In this document: piece by piece, positions 52,845-63,896 of the stretch
How positions within the stretch are numbered: the stretch's first letter is position 1
Layout of the letters: each line of letters opens with the position of its first letter
Origin: Prorocentrum cordatum
Taxonomy: Eukaryota > Sar > Dinophyceae > Prorocentrales > Prorocentraceae
Direction: 5' to 3'
Length of the DNA: 64,000 nucleotides
Assembly: GCA_963575745.1 (NCBI GenBank)
Contig: CAUYUJ010019627.1
Coordinates: forward strand, 192,664-256,663
The notes under the pieces: model-generated
The model's input: only the letters and a program-made list of their open reading frames with translations
Databases searched by the model: none
Told to the model about the DNA's origin: nothing
Program-made: the position numbers and the translations under genes

Positions 52845-53262
52845 GGCGGGGGGAGGAGGAGGAGGAGGAGGAGGAGGAGGAGGAGGAGGAGGAGGAGGAG
52901 GAGGAGGAGAGGAGGAGGAGGAGGAGGAGGCAGGAGGAGGAGGAGGGAGGAGGGGGAGGAGGAGGAGGAGGAGGAGGAGGAGGAGGAGGAGGAGGAGGAG
53001 GAGAGAGGAGGAGGAGGAGGAGGAGGAGGAGGAGAGGAGGAGGAGGAAGGAGGAGGAGGAGGAGGAGGAGGAAGGAGGAGGAGGAGGAGGAGGAGGAGGA
53101 GGAGGAGGAGGAGGAGGAGGAGGAGGAGGAGGAGGAAGGAGGAGGAGGAAGGGGGGAGGAGGAGGAGGAGGAGGAGGAGAAGAAGGGGGAGGGGGAGGAG
53201 ATGGAGGAGGAGAGGAGGGAGGAGGAGGAGGAGGAGGAGGAGGAGGGAGAGCTGCTTAGAAG
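52845..53262. repeat. GGA/GGAGGAGG purine tract of about 420 bp
   Basis: The plus strand is almost pure (GGA)n/(GAGGAG)n for about 0.42 kb; the minus strand reads as Leu/Ser/Pro runs. It is bordered on the right by CTTCTAAGAAG and CTTAGAAGC words. Confidence 0.95.
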
Positions 53263-53436
53263 CACCCCTGCTTTTCAGAAGGCGCCTTCTAAGAAGCAGC
53301 CTCCTAGAAGCCCCCCCCCCTCCCTCCCCCCCTTGTGCGCGCCGCCCAGAATGAGCAGCTCCAGGAGAGGTCCGGGGAGCAGCGTGTCCGGTAGATTCTG
53401 TGTCCCGCCTCCTCTTCCGCATCTTCCCTCTTGCGT

Positions 53437-53594
53437 TAGGTCGGGCATGTGCTCCTACAGGCGGATTTTGGGGGAAAAGTCGAACATGGCCCAAACATGC
53501 CCAAGCATGATCAAAGATCGTCGAAACATCGTCCCCATATTGTTTATGGACTATTTTTGAATATTCCTCCTGTAGAGGGACGTGCCCGACTGAA
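53437..53594. mobile_element. TTAGGTCGGGC-end inverted-repeat element, copy B, with 9-bp duplication
   Basis: 158-bp element with inverted ends TAGGTCGGGCATGTGCTCC and GGGACGTGCCCGACTGAA. It is flanked by the 9-bp direct repeat CTCTTGCGT at 53428-53436 and 53595-53603. Noncoding; mobilised, if at all, by a transposase elsewhere. Confidence 0.85.
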
Positions 53595-54420
53595 CTCTTG
53601 CGTGGGGCCTCATTGGCGTCGGCGTAAAGCCCGCTCGCGCCCGATCGGCCTGGGCCGTGTCCGCGCCCGCGGAACCCGGACGGGGGTGGCCTCGCTCGCC
53701 GAGGCAGTAAAACGATGCCGCTACCGCTACTCTTATGTCGGGAACTCCCTCTGCAGGAGGAATATGTTTGAAGAAGAACAACCGCATAAACAACATGAAA
53801 TTCTAGACGCTTCGCGTAACCCCACCAGTTTGTTATGTCACTTAGTTGCTTCCTGGTACACGCCCTGTCATCTTCGGTTAGTGTCTCGCGCCGAGGTCGG
53901 GAACAGGTGTACCTTCCGCACTGCGTCACATCATGTCGTTGATCTTTCGCGTGCGAACGCATCTTTCCGCAGTTGGTTTGAGGGTCGACGTGCATTGTTG
54001 TCACTGACTTCAGTCGTGCCTTTACAGCCGCGTTGATGCGTACTTTGAAGTAGCGACGGTTCGCTGGCGCCGTCAGAGTCCCTTCTTCCTGCAGGATGGC
54101 TGCGTCAGCTCTCTCGCCTACGGTGTCGCTCACACCCGGCAGACTCCCTGGGCTCTCTGACATTCTTGCACGGAGTCAAGTCAAGATCCCCACTGCCTTG
54201 TGGTCGTCGGGCCGGACACGACCCTTGACTGGGGGCGTGCATCGCGCCATTGTGGCAGCGTCTCTCCTGCTCCCTGGGTGCCTGTTTCCCCTTAGACTCC
54301 CTGGGCTGCAGCTTGCACCGCCGCCTGATCCGCGGCCCCCGCGCGCGCCTGGATAATCTGTTACGGCCGCAGCCCGACCGTGACCTGCCGCCGCCGGCGC
54401 TTCCGCCTGCGTTTTTTTGT
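53595..54420. other. Unassigned sequence with one-ended repeat fragments
   Basis: Holds a one-ended fragment of the TTAGGTCGGGC family (about 53733-53775) and the left word of the CCCCACCAG family (53798-53830). No gene. Confidence 0.5.
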
Positions 54421-54422
54421 TT

Positions 54423-54425
<3 letters not shown>

Positions 54426-54474
<49 letters not shown>

Positions 54475-54502
54475 TCTATATATATATACATATATATATA
54501 TA
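54426..54502. repeat. (TA)n microsatellite
   Basis: Near-continuous TATATA with a few C/G interruptions. Confidence 0.95.
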
Positions 54503-54518
54503 AACGAATAAAACAAAT

Positions 54519-55743
54519 AACCCCACCAGCCCATCCAGAAACGATGCCCAGAGGAATTGCCTCGATCAGGGAGGTGGGCAGCACACAGAGGAAGGGTCCC
54601 CCGGTGGAGGCCTCTTGGAGCGTCTTGGGTGTCTCGGAGAGCTTATTGGGGCCTCTTGCGGATCGAGCATCTTGGAGGCCTCTTGGGCGCCTGTTGGGGC
54701 CTCCTGGGCGCCTCTTGGGGCCCTATTGAAGCGCTCTTGGGAGCCTTGGGAGCGCTTTTGGGGCCATCTTGGGGGACATAGATCAAACAAGAAGCGAGCA
54801 TTAGTTAGCGTTGCCCCTCGGGAGGCTGAACAATCGCCTCTTGGGGCGCTCTTGGAGCGCTCTTAGGCGCTCTTGGGGCCGCCTTGGGGCTCTCTGGAGC
54901 CTTTCTTGAAGCCCTCTTGGGCCATCTTGGAGCCATCTTGAGGCCTCGGATGGCCATCGGAAGCGAACAGGCGAGAAAGCCAACCACATAGAATTTCCAC
55001 AGGTGCTGGCCTCTTTGGTGCCTCCTGGGGGAGCTCTTTGGCCACTGGGAGCCGTCTTGGAGCGGTCTTGGGGCATCTTGGAGCATCGTGGGAGCCACTA
55101 TGATACAATATCTTGAGCCATCTTGGAGGTTATCTTGGGCTCTCCCAGGCGCTCCTGGAGTCATCTTAATCAGTGCCCCCCCCCCCAAGAGGCCAACATG
55201 TGGCTAAAACCTTAGTAGAATCAATGATTTGGCATTCTCGCCGAGGCCTCTTGGAGCATCTTGGGTGCCTCTGGGGGGTCTCTTGGAGCCTCTTGGGGGT
55301 CTCTTGGGAGCCTCTTGGGGGCATCCTGGGGGCCTCTTTGGGCTTCCTGGCTACCTCTTGGGGCACCCTTTGGAGCCTGGGGGGCCATCTTTGGGCCATC
55401 TTGGGTAAGATCGATCACAGCAGGGGGGGCACTAATTAGGGTCCCTCCCTCAGGGGGCAACAATGGGGCCGACACCATAATAAAACCAATGAATTTGTTT
55501 TCTTCGCCGATGCCGTTTTGGACGCTCCGACACCTCGCGAAACCCTTTGTCCAGGTCCATGGGGAGGGGGTAGGGGGAGGGGTGAAGACCCCCCCCCCGC
55601 CCGCAAGCCGTCTCGCTCACTCCCACCCGCCCTCCCAACACATACGTAGCACCCGAGTCTGGCCCGAGCCTCAGCATATTCAGCAGTCGTCTTTGGATGG
55701 GTAGCTACTGGGGGCCAAGCCGCCGCCGCCGGCACCGCCGCCT

Positions 55744-55792
<49 letters not shown>

Positions 55793-56176
55793 TGCAGCCG
55801 CCGCAGCCGCCGCCGCCGCCGCCGCAGCCGCCGCAGCCGCCGCCGCCGCCGCCGCAGCCGCCGCCGCCGCCGCAGCAGCCGCCGCCTCCGCCAAGTGTAC
55901 CTTGTATTGTTGTTTGACAGGGATGGTGGGGGGAGCGCATCGGGTTGGCTGCGCACGTTCCGAATTTGGAGGCAGAGTGTGTGTTTGTATCGTTTTTTAC
56001 AAGGGTTTTTTTTGGGGGGGTCGTCATGGACCTGGGTTGGCCCCCAGTCACCTGGGGGAGGGGGTGTTTATTAATCTGGAACAATGATAAAAACCTCCCC
56101 GAAGGGGAAGGAGGAGGAGGAGTGGAAGAGGAAACTCCCTAAACCACCGACGCCCAGAGGGCTGGTGGGATTTTGG
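54519..56176. mobile_element. Dispersed CCCCACCAG-end element, copy 3, about 1.65 kb
   Basis: The left end CCCCACCAGCCCATCCAGAA and right end GGGCTGGTGGGATTTTGGCG are inverted counterparts. Inside are CTTGGGGCC-type tracts (54600-55430), a GCC trinucleotide run and a short G/T-rich piece. The right part (55480-55600, 56060-56160) shares words with 63380-63599. No coding capacity. Confidence 0.6.
55722..55890. repeat. (GCC)n/(GCA) trinucleotide tract
   Basis: About 55 near-uninterrupted CCG/GCC triplets with some CAG. It reads as poly-Ala, poly-Gly or poly-Arg depending on frame; not a gene. Confidence 0.95.
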
Positions 56177-56484
56177 CGCTACGCGCGGATTTCTTGGATC
56201 CGCGCCTGGGCCCCCTCGGAAGCGCCTCCAGCGCCGCCCCTGGCGCACTGCGCGCGCCATGGAGGGGGGTCCAGCGCGAGTCCGCGCGGAGCGCCAACAG
56301 TTTTTTGTTGTTGGTCCATCTCCTATGTTCAAACTATCCCGGCAAAACAACCTAACAGCGATGTGTAGACGCATATCTGGAAGCATTCCCCTTAAGATTC
56401 AGATGAGAATCCAGTTGTAGAATGCTGCTATTCTCGCAGTCGTAGTCGTATTCGCGATGACAGTCGCAATGGCAACGGCAGTCG

Positions 56485-58078
56485 CAGTCACAGCCTCAGC
56501 CTCAGCCTGCCTCAGCCTCAGCCTCAGCCTGCTTCAGCCTCAGCCTGCTTCAGCCTCAGCCTCAGCCTGCTTCAGCCTTAGCCTCAGTCTGCCTTCAGCC
56601 TCGGCCTCAGCCTCAGCCTGCCTCAGCCTCAGCCTGCATCAGCCTCGGCCTCAGCCTCAGCCTGCCTCAGCATCAGCCTGCCTCAGCCTCAGCCTCAGCC
56701 TGCCTCAGCCTCAGCCTCAGCCTGCTTCAGCCTCAGCCTCAGTCTGCCTTCAGCCTCGGCCTCAGCCTCAGCCTGCCTCAGCCTCAGCCTCAGCCTCAGC
56801 CTCAGCCTGCCTCAGCCTCAGCCTCAGCCTCAGCCTCAGCCTGCCAGCCTCAGCCTCAGCCTCAGCCTGCCTCAGCTCAGCCTGCCTCAGCCTCAGCCTG
56901 CCTTCAGCCTCAGCAGCCTCAGCCTCAGTGCCTTCAGCCTCGGCCTCAGCCTCAGCCTGCCTCAGCCTCAGCCTCAGCCTCAGTCAGCCTCAGCCTCAGC
57001 AGCCTCTCAGCCTCATCAGCCTGCCTCAGCCTCAGCCTCAGCCTCAGCCTGCCTCAGCCTCAGCCTCAGCCTGCTTCAGCCTCAGCCTCAGTCTGCCTGC
57101 AGCCTCGGCCTCAGCCTCAGCCTGCCTCAGCCTGAGCCTCAGCCTCAGCCTAGCCTCAGCCTGCCTCAGCCTCAGCCTGCAGCCTCAGCCTCAGCCTGCT
57201 TCCGCCTCAGCCTCAGTCTGCCTTCAGCCTCAGCCTCAGCCTGCAGCCTCAGCCTGCATCAGCCTCAGCCTCAGCCTCAGCCTGCCTCAGCCTCAGCCTC
57301 AGCCAGCCTCAGCCTCAGTCTGCCTTCAGCCTCCTCAGCCTCAGCCTGCCTCAGCCTCAGCCTGCCTCAGCCTCAGCCCTCAGCCTGCTTCAGCCTCAGC
57401 CTCAGTCTGCCTTCAGCCTCGGCCTCAGCCTCAGCCTCGCCTCAGCCTCAGCCTGCCTCAGCCTCAGCATCAGCCTCAGCCTCAGCCTCAGCCTCAGCCT
57501 GCCTCAGCCTCAGCCTCAGCCTGCCTCAGCCTCAGTCTGCCTTCAGCCTCGGCCTCAGGCCTCCTCAGCCTCAGCCTGCATCAGCCTCAGCCTCAGCCTC
57601 AGCCTCTCAGCATCAGCCTGCCTCAGCCTCAGCCTCAGCCTGCCTCAGCCTCAGCCTCAGCCTGCTTCAGCCTCAGCCTCAGTCTGCCTTCAGCCTCGGC
57701 CTCAGCCTCAGCCTGCCTCAGCCTGCCTCAGCCTCAGCCTGCCTCAGCCTCAGCCTCAGCCTGCCTCAGCCTCAGCCTCAGCCTGCTTCAGCCTCAGCAT
57801 CAGTCTGCCTTCAGCCTCGGCAGCCTCAGCCTGCCTCAACCTCAGCCTGCATCAGCCTCAGCCTCAGCCTCAGCCTGCCTCAGCATCAGCCTGCCTCAGC
57901 CTCAGCCTCAGCCTACCTCAGCCTCAGCCTCAGCCTGCTTCAGCCTCAGCATCAGTCTGCCTTCCGTCTCGGCCGCAGCCTCGGCCTGCTTCAGCCTCAG
58001 CCTGCATGAGCCTCAGCCTCAGCCTCAGCCTGCCTCAGCATAAGCCTGCCTCAGCCTCAGCATCAGCCTGCCTCAGCA
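56485..58078. repeat. 1.6-kb CAGCCT hexanucleotide array
   Basis: Nearly pure CAGCCTCAGCCTCAGCCTG with periodic CCTGCCTCAG and CCTTCAG interruptions; the most regular long array in the window. A 528-codon forward frame of Ser, Ala, Gln, Pro and Leu runs through it solely because the unit has no stop triplet. Confidence 0.97.
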
Positions 58079-58412
58079 TTGAAAATGTGGCCCGGGAATG
58101 GAGTTCTGGGAGCCCGAAGAACACGAAGTGGCTTGCAGTTGGCTCTGGGCATTCAGAATCATGCCCAGGACTGGAGTTTTGGGAACTCGAAGACCACGAA
58201 GTGGCCTACAGTTGGCTCCGGGCATTCAAAATGTGGCCCGGGAATGGAGTTCTGGGAACTCGACCTACAGTTGGCTCCGGGCATTCAGAATGTGGCCCAG
58301 GAATGGAGTTCTGGGAATTCGAAGATCACGAAGTGGCCTACAGTTGGCCCCGGGCATTCAAAAACATGCCCAGCAATGGAGTTCTGGGAGCTCGAAGACC
58401 ACGAAGTGTGTA
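58079..58412. repeat. 72-73 bp tandem repeat, about 4.5 units
   Basis: Unit: GTGGCCCGGGAATGGAGTTC, then TGGGAACTCGAAGACCACGA, then AGTGGCCTACAGTTGGCTCC and GGGCATTCAAAAT. The third unit carries an internal deletion of about 14 bp. It abuts the hexamer array directly. Confidence 0.93.
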
Positions 58413-58667
58413 ACTGTTTGCTTAAAACGACTTCCGCGGATTCTCCCCGGCACCCGTCCGGCATCTGCCCAGACCCCCTTGGGGAGTCAAGATGCTCTCT
58501 TTTGAGCCGACTAGAAACCTATCAGTCTTCGCTGTTAGGTAAAATAGTCAAACTAGAGTCTGGGGACGAGTTCCTTCGACCATGGTTGAATGTTTGTTGG
58601 ATTCTTTCTTGGGTGCCTTCATCTTTCGTCCAGAACCCGCCCGTGGGAGGACATGCCCGACCTACGA

Positions 58668-58833
58668 TTAAGTCGGGCCTGTCCCTCTTAAGGGGGGAAT
58701 ATTCAAAAATAGTTCAAAAACAATATGGGGATGATTTTTTAAAGTATTGGTTTGACAATTTTGGAGCTTTTTTTTTTTGCGTATTTTAAATTTTTCGTCC
58801 AAAATCCCCTTGTAGGGGGACATGCCCGACCTA
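58668..58833. mobile_element. TTAGGTCGGGC-end inverted-repeat element, copy C, with 9-bp duplication
   Basis: 166-bp element with ends TTAAGTCGGGCCTGTCCC and GGGGGACATGCCCGACCTA. It is flanked by the 9-bp direct repeat GACCTACGA at 58659-58667 and 58834-58842. An additional inverted end (CGTGGGAGGACATGCCCGAC) lies just left at 58642-58661, suggesting insertion into or beside an older copy. Confidence 0.85.
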
Positions 58834-58842
58834 GACCTACGA

Positions 58843-59955
58843 GCTGCTCCACGGCCCTCTCCGAGGGGGGGGGGGGGTCGCCCCGACGAGGAGATCTCGA
58901 GGCGAACATCCAGCCGCGGCGGCGAGGGCAGCGCAGCGGCCTCGGCCCCCTTTTTTTGTTCTCCCCCCGGCGCTCACTGGGTAGTCGAAGGCCAGACTGT
59001 CAGACTGGATTGGGCCCCAAGGGCCAATCTGGCCTGGCCATATTGGAGGATTTGGGTTATTCGCCAGGCTGGATTCGCGTTGGCTCCCTCGCCAGATTGC
59101 CCCCGTTTGCCAGATTGGGCCTGCCAGGTTGGCGCCAGATTGGCTTCGACTACCCAGGCTCGGGCTGCACGCAAGGTCGGAACCAGGCAGGGCGCTTGCA
59201 GACTGGACATGACTCGGAAACCGGAACATGCACGCTATGAGTGGCGGGCGGTTGTTCAACGACCGGACTTTTTTTGAGGGCCGGGGACGACGTCAGGGTG
59301 GTGTGGTGTATACTTGTTTCCCCGTGTTTCTGGGGAAACGACGAAGAATGTACACACCAGGATCCCGCATACACCAGGATCCGCTTTCCTGTGCGAGATT
59401 CAGTGCGACACCAGACAAAGGCGTCGGTGTATATAGAGTTCGGCTCCTTAATTACCCATCGGTCGATAAAAGTAAGCATTTTGGGACTCCCAGGTCCCAA
59501 TCTATTTTAGGCGCCTTCATACGTCAAGGATCGAGTGGTTTCACCTTTCCCGTTCTCTTTAGACGATGGCGACGACGACGATGATGACCTCGACGGCGAC
59601 AACGGACAACTTACGACTAGCGGGAGGAGGGAGGCGGGAGGCGGGAGGAGGGGAAGGGAGGAGGGGAAGGGAGGAGGGAGGAGTGAGGAGGGAGGAGGGA
59701 GGAGGGGGGAGGGAGGATGGGGAGGATAGTTTGGAAACTGTTATCCCATCTAGAAGAACGGGTCTCAGGTGTTCCTCCCTTGTCGGTCTTCGGAGGCCGG
59801 CGCTGGGGGCGTCCGGGGAGCGGCTTCTTGGGTGAGCAGCCGGGCCTGGAGGAGGAGGTCTCGAGGCGAACAGCCCAGACAAGGAGCTGAGATTCGGTGT
59901 CGGTTCGCGTCTTGCGTCTGAGCGAGGTCAAGCCGCATGCGTGCGAGAGAGACGC
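58843..59955. other. Unassigned sequence with GCCAGATTGG words and a GGA tract
   Basis: About 59030-59160 has several CCAGATTGG/CCAGGCTGG words. About 59630-59715 is GGAGGGAGGAG. No credible gene. Confidence 0.5.
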
Positions 59956-60208
59956 GGGTTGACCCAAGGGGGGTCCAGCGACAAGGAGGTGGTGCAATAT
60001 ATTTGGTGCCATAGATCGGTGGGGTTGCAATATATTTTGGGGCGTGTTATACATTCCAGTGCGCAAATGTATTGCTACATTTTCGCGGGACATACACGAG
60101 TTGCAATACAATGCAATACAAGTCTCCAGCGCAATACATTTGCAATACAATTGCCCCCAAATCTATTGCACCACCCCCTTTCAGCTTGACCCCCTTCTGA
60201 GTCACCCA
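59956..60208. mobile_element. GGTGGTGCAATA inverted-repeat element, copy 1
   Basis: About 253 bp with long inverted ends: GGGTTGACCCAAGGGGGG and GGTGGTGCAATATATTTGG on the left, CCAAATCTATTGCACCACC and CCCCTTCTGAGTCACCC on the right. AT-rich GCAATACAATGCAATACA words lie inside. Only a 6-base match (AGAGAC) flanks it. Confidence 0.8.
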
Positions 60209-61500
60209 AAGAGACACTGCCCTAGATGCGGGCATGCCACGGCAAATGGTTCGACTCCTCCCGTCCACGGCGCCGTGCCATTGCCCCGTCCCGTGGCTGG
60301 CCCGTGCTTGTCCCGTGCGTCGTTCCCGCGGCGGTCGTGTGGCTGTGGTGCGCGATGCCAGCGCGCGGGCCCAAAACAGTGGCGCCAGACAGTCAACGGG
60401 GTGCAATTTGTAGGTGCAACATGTGGAGTGCGATCTCTGATGTGCACCCCCTGGGGTGTTTTTGTTGGGATGCAGTACGTGGGGCGCTGTCTAGGGAGTG
60501 CAAATTACGATGGGCATATGATGGAATGATGTATGTTGGATACGAGATATGGGGTCCATCACATGGGGCGAACCATGTGGAAGCAATCCGCATTGCTGGT
60601 ATGCGCGCGTGGCCACTTCAAATGCTCACGCAAGCATCCCACCCACAAACCCACATGGCGTAATGGCGGGAGGACCCTTCTCATGAAGACCCCTGACTCG
60701 GGCGGGTGGGTATTGAGATTATGGTTGCGTTGGCGACGAGGGCGACGACGACGATGATGCCGATGTTGGTAGCGATGATGATGCTGAACCTGATGATGCT
60801 GAACATGATGATTTTGGATCATGCTTGGAAGCTTCCCAGGGCTCAGCAACCGCCGAGAGCGGACGAGTGCGCTCCCTGGGTTGGGATGGGTGTTGTTTCT
60901 GTCGAGTTCCGTAGCACCTATCCTCACCTAGAGACGGTAATGAGGTGGGTGATGCTGAGGAGCCCTGGCCCACATAGGACGGGGATAAGTCTATCCTAGA
61001 CTGTTTTTTGTAAGGTCGGGGCGAGAGCGGCCGTGATCGACCCTCTTCCCCCCCCCCGGATCACGTCACACAGTTTTGCCGAAGTTTGCAAAGATTTCCG
61101 AAGGATTCTGAAAAGGATCATCTCAAAAGCTTTTAAAAGGGTTCCCAGGCCTTTGCCGCCGTCGCTGTCTTCCGGACAGAAAAATGGAGGAGAAAAAGAA
61201 TGAGGGAGGAGGAGCAGAGCCGAGGAGGAGGGGGAGGCGAAGCAGGAGGAGAACGGAGAAGAAGGGAGGAGAAAGGAGGCGAAGCAGGAGGAGAACGGAG
61301 AAGAAGGGAGGAGAAAGGAGGAGGAGGAGGAGGAGAAAGGAGGAGGAGGAGGAGGAGGAGGAAGAGCACGAGGATGAGGAGCAGGGGGAGCGCGCACATG
61401 CCTAATGTTTCGTCGTCGGCGTTCTTTGGCACTGGGGGGGAGCCGGGTGGCCCCTGGAAGCCTCCGGAGGTTTCCAGAGGCCCCAGGGCGCGGGCGGCGA
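60209..61500. other. Unassigned sequence with GATGATG and purine tracts
   Basis: About 60735-60815 is rich in GATGATGCTGA words; 61190-61385 is GAGGAGG-rich. No gene is supported. Confidence 0.5.
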
Positions 61501-61501
61501 C

Positions 61502-61720
61502 GAGTTTCCAGTTGACCCGTCGCCCCAAGTGGGAGTCCAGCGGCAGGGGGTCGGTGCAATAGATTTGGTGCAATAGATGTGGGGGGTTTCAATACGTGTG
61601 GGGCGTGCAATACATTCCGGGGCGCCATGCAGTTCTTTGGCGCAACACATTTGCAATACAATTGCGCCCAAATCTATTGCACCACCCCCTTTTCAGCTGC
61701 ACCCCCTTTTGGGTCACGCA
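61502..61720. mobile_element. GGTGGTGCAATA inverted-repeat element, copy 2
   Basis: Same family as 59956-60208, shorter and more diverged: left GAGTTTCCAGTTGACCC, then GGTGCAATAGATTTGGTGC; right CCCAAATCTATTGCACCACC and CCCCTTTTGGGTCACGCA. No target duplication recognised. Confidence 0.75.
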
Positions 61721-62870
61721 AACCCCCGCTCACCTCGCGAGCACGCTGCGCTGCTCTCATGCGTGCGCCGTCTCGTGGTCCATGTGGTGCCCGCTGGCGC
61801 GCTGTCGTGCTGCTCGCAGCCCCTGGCGGTGCGCGCAGGGGCGCTTTGGTGCTCACGGCGGCTCCCCGCCGTGCCGTGATGCGGAGCGGGGCCCACCCCG
61901 ATCACGCCCGTTCTCGCGGATCGTAAAATGACAGGCTCCGGCTGTTTTTTTCGGCACTGGAACCGCCCAGGCGCGGCCTTGGATGAAGAGCGGGTCCCCC
62001 CGAGGGGCCCAGGCTGTTCGCGAGCCACGTGGCGCAGAGATGGCGACGTCGGCCGTCTGGCCATGTTGCTGCAGAGGGCCCCTGGCCTTTGCCCGCCGTC
62101 GGCCCGTGCGAACCCGAAGGCGCGACCACGCCGGCGAGAATGCGGACCACAACGTGCCCAAGAAAACCGGCAAGAAGGCCCGCGCAGTACCATGGGGCTC
62201 AGAGGTGAATTCGGACCTGGTCCCTCACCGCTTCTTCCAGATTGCCGCAGTCTCTCCACCCTCCTGCCCTTCCCCATTCCCGTGCCATCTTCTTTCTCGG
62301 CAGACGCGGGCGACGTCAGGTTGGAAGGACGCTTGGGGAGAGGTGCGCGTTCTCCTCGTTCTTTCGCCGAGCGCACTTCGCTACTCGCAAAGTGCCTACT
62401 CGCAAACGTTCGAACAACACATTCTTGCTTCGATATACCGGATTGTAAGTCCCCCGGGCGGATACAGGCCATTTGCAAATGGTTGTTTCGCGACTAGCGG
62501 AACACGTTTGCCTGGAGAGGAGAGCGTCCTCCTCCTCCAACTTGTCCTCTTTGCCATGGCGCCAACATCGCAGCTTTCGCTCGGAAAACAATCGGATGGG
62601 CCCGGATTGTCCTGGATACTTTCGCTCCGTATTTCGAAATGAATTTCGTGCGGATTTCTTTTGCCGGAAATGAAGACTAAGCACACATCCACGTGACATC
62701 AATTTCGTTTGTCGCCTGCCGTTTCGGGGGTTTTGCACTGACAGACATCTGTGCCCAAATCCGCTGCAGCACGTCTGCAAGGTCAGCGCAGTGATCCTTG
62801 CCTTGCCCTGCAGTGCCAGGCTCCTGCCGGCTTCCTGCCCCCGTCGCCTGGCGGCAGGGGGTCAGCGGTG
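61721..62870. other. Unassigned sequence, one doubtful exon
   Basis: About 62110-62237 could encode a segment with PKKTGKKARAVPWGSEVNSD followed by GT-poor sequence; evidence is too weak for a gene call. The rest shows no repeat or coding signal. Confidence 0.4.
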
Positions 62871-63045
62871 ATGGGCCCGTTTTCCACCACCACCACCATA
62901 AGATGGAGGGGCAGGGGGTCCTCCTCCTCGTCCTCGTCCTCCTCCTCCACCTCCTCCTTCTCCTCCTCGTCCTCCTCTTCCTCCTCGTCCTCCTCCTCCT
63001 TCCCACCCTCCAACTTATGGTGGTGGTGGTGGAAAACAGGCCCAT
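62871..63045. repeat. Foldback structure: 43-bp arms around a TCC tract
   Basis: Left arm 62871-62913 begins ATGGGCCCGTTTTCCACCAC; right arm 63003-63045 ends GTGGAAAACAGGCCCAT, its inverse with a few mismatches. The spacer of about 89 bp is CTCCTC-rich. The arms include (CCA)n and its complement (TGG)n. Confidence 0.9.
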
Positions 63046-63117
63046 CAAGCGGGGCTGGCTTTTTTTGGCCTGAGGGCACGCACCTTGACTCGCACGCCGG
63101 CGCGCTGGACAGTGAAT

Positions 63118-63602
63118 TCTAAACGCTTCGCGTATCCCCACCAGCCCGTCCAGAAACGACGCCCAGGCGATCAGAGGGTCGTCCTGAGGGGCTTTTCGGC
63201 GTCTTGGGTGCCTCGGGGGGGCCTCTTTGGGCCGTTTGGGATCCTCTTGGGGGCCTCCTGGGGGCCTCTTGGGGCCATCTTGGGGCCATCTTGGGGCCTC
63301 TTGGTGCCTCCTGGGCGCTTCTTGGGGCCATCTTGGAGGAAATCGATCAAAGAAGAGGGGAGCTTCAATTAGCGCTGCCCCCTCAGAAGGCCAAAATGGG
63401 GCCAAAACCTTAGTAAAATCAATGATTTTGGCTTCCTCGGCGAGGCCGTTTTGGACGCTCTGACCGCTCCCCGCCCCCCCTGTCCAGGTCAGTGGGGAGG
63501 GGGTAGGGGGAGGGGTAAACCCCTCCCCGAAGGGGAAGAAGGAGGGGTGGAAGAGGAAACTCGTTAAACCACCGACGCCCTAAAGGGCTGGTGGGATTCA
63601 TC
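63118..63602. mobile_element. Dispersed CCCCACCAG-end element, copy 4, compact
   Basis: The left end (AAACGCTTCGCGTATCCCCA, then CCAGCCCGTCCAGAAACG) and right end (AAAGGGCTGGTGGGATTCAT) are inverted counterparts. At about 0.47 kb it is the shortest copy and shares inner words with copy 3. No coding capacity. Confidence 0.65.
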
Positions 63603-63636
63603 GCAGGGAAGGAGGGCTGGAATCAACTACACGTAA

Positions 63637-63896
63637 GAGTTCGGGTTGACCCACAAGGGGGTCCAGCGACAAGGGGGTGGTGCAATAGATTTGGTGCAAT
63701 AGATTGGTGGGGGTGCAATACACTTGGGCCTTGCACTACATTCTAGGGCGCAAATGTATTGCTGGATTGCCGCGCGCAGTAAATTACGTGCAATACATTG
63801 CAAAACAATTCTCTGGCGCAATACATTTGCAATACAATTGCCCCAAATTTATTGCACCACCCCCTTTCAGCTGGACCCCCTTTGGGGTCACCCAGA
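63637..63896. mobile_element. GGTGGTGCAATA inverted-repeat element, copy 3, with 9-bp duplication
   Basis: 260-bp element with inverted ends GAGTTCGGGTTGACCCAC and GACCCCCTTTGGGGTCACCC. It is flanked by the 9-bp direct repeat TACACGTAA at 63628-63636 and 63897-63905. Noncoding, probably a MITE. Confidence 0.9.

Noticed and set aside
52712-54163. Minus-strand frame of 483 codons with long Leu/Ser/Pro runs
   Set aside because: It crosses a GGA microsatellite and a MITE copy; every part is explained by repeats.
56457-58043. Forward frame of 528 codons rich in Ser, Ala, Gln, Pro
   Set aside because: It is the translation of a CAGCCT hexamer array without stop triplets; no start context or composition change supports a gene.
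60240-60260. B-box-like GGTTCGACTCC on the plus strand
   Set aside because: Flanking bases do not form a T-stem and no other tRNA arm is present.
61983-62642. Frame containing PKKTGKKARAVPWG as a host exon
   Set aside because: No convincing donor/acceptor pair and no phase-compatible neighbour; left as doubtful.
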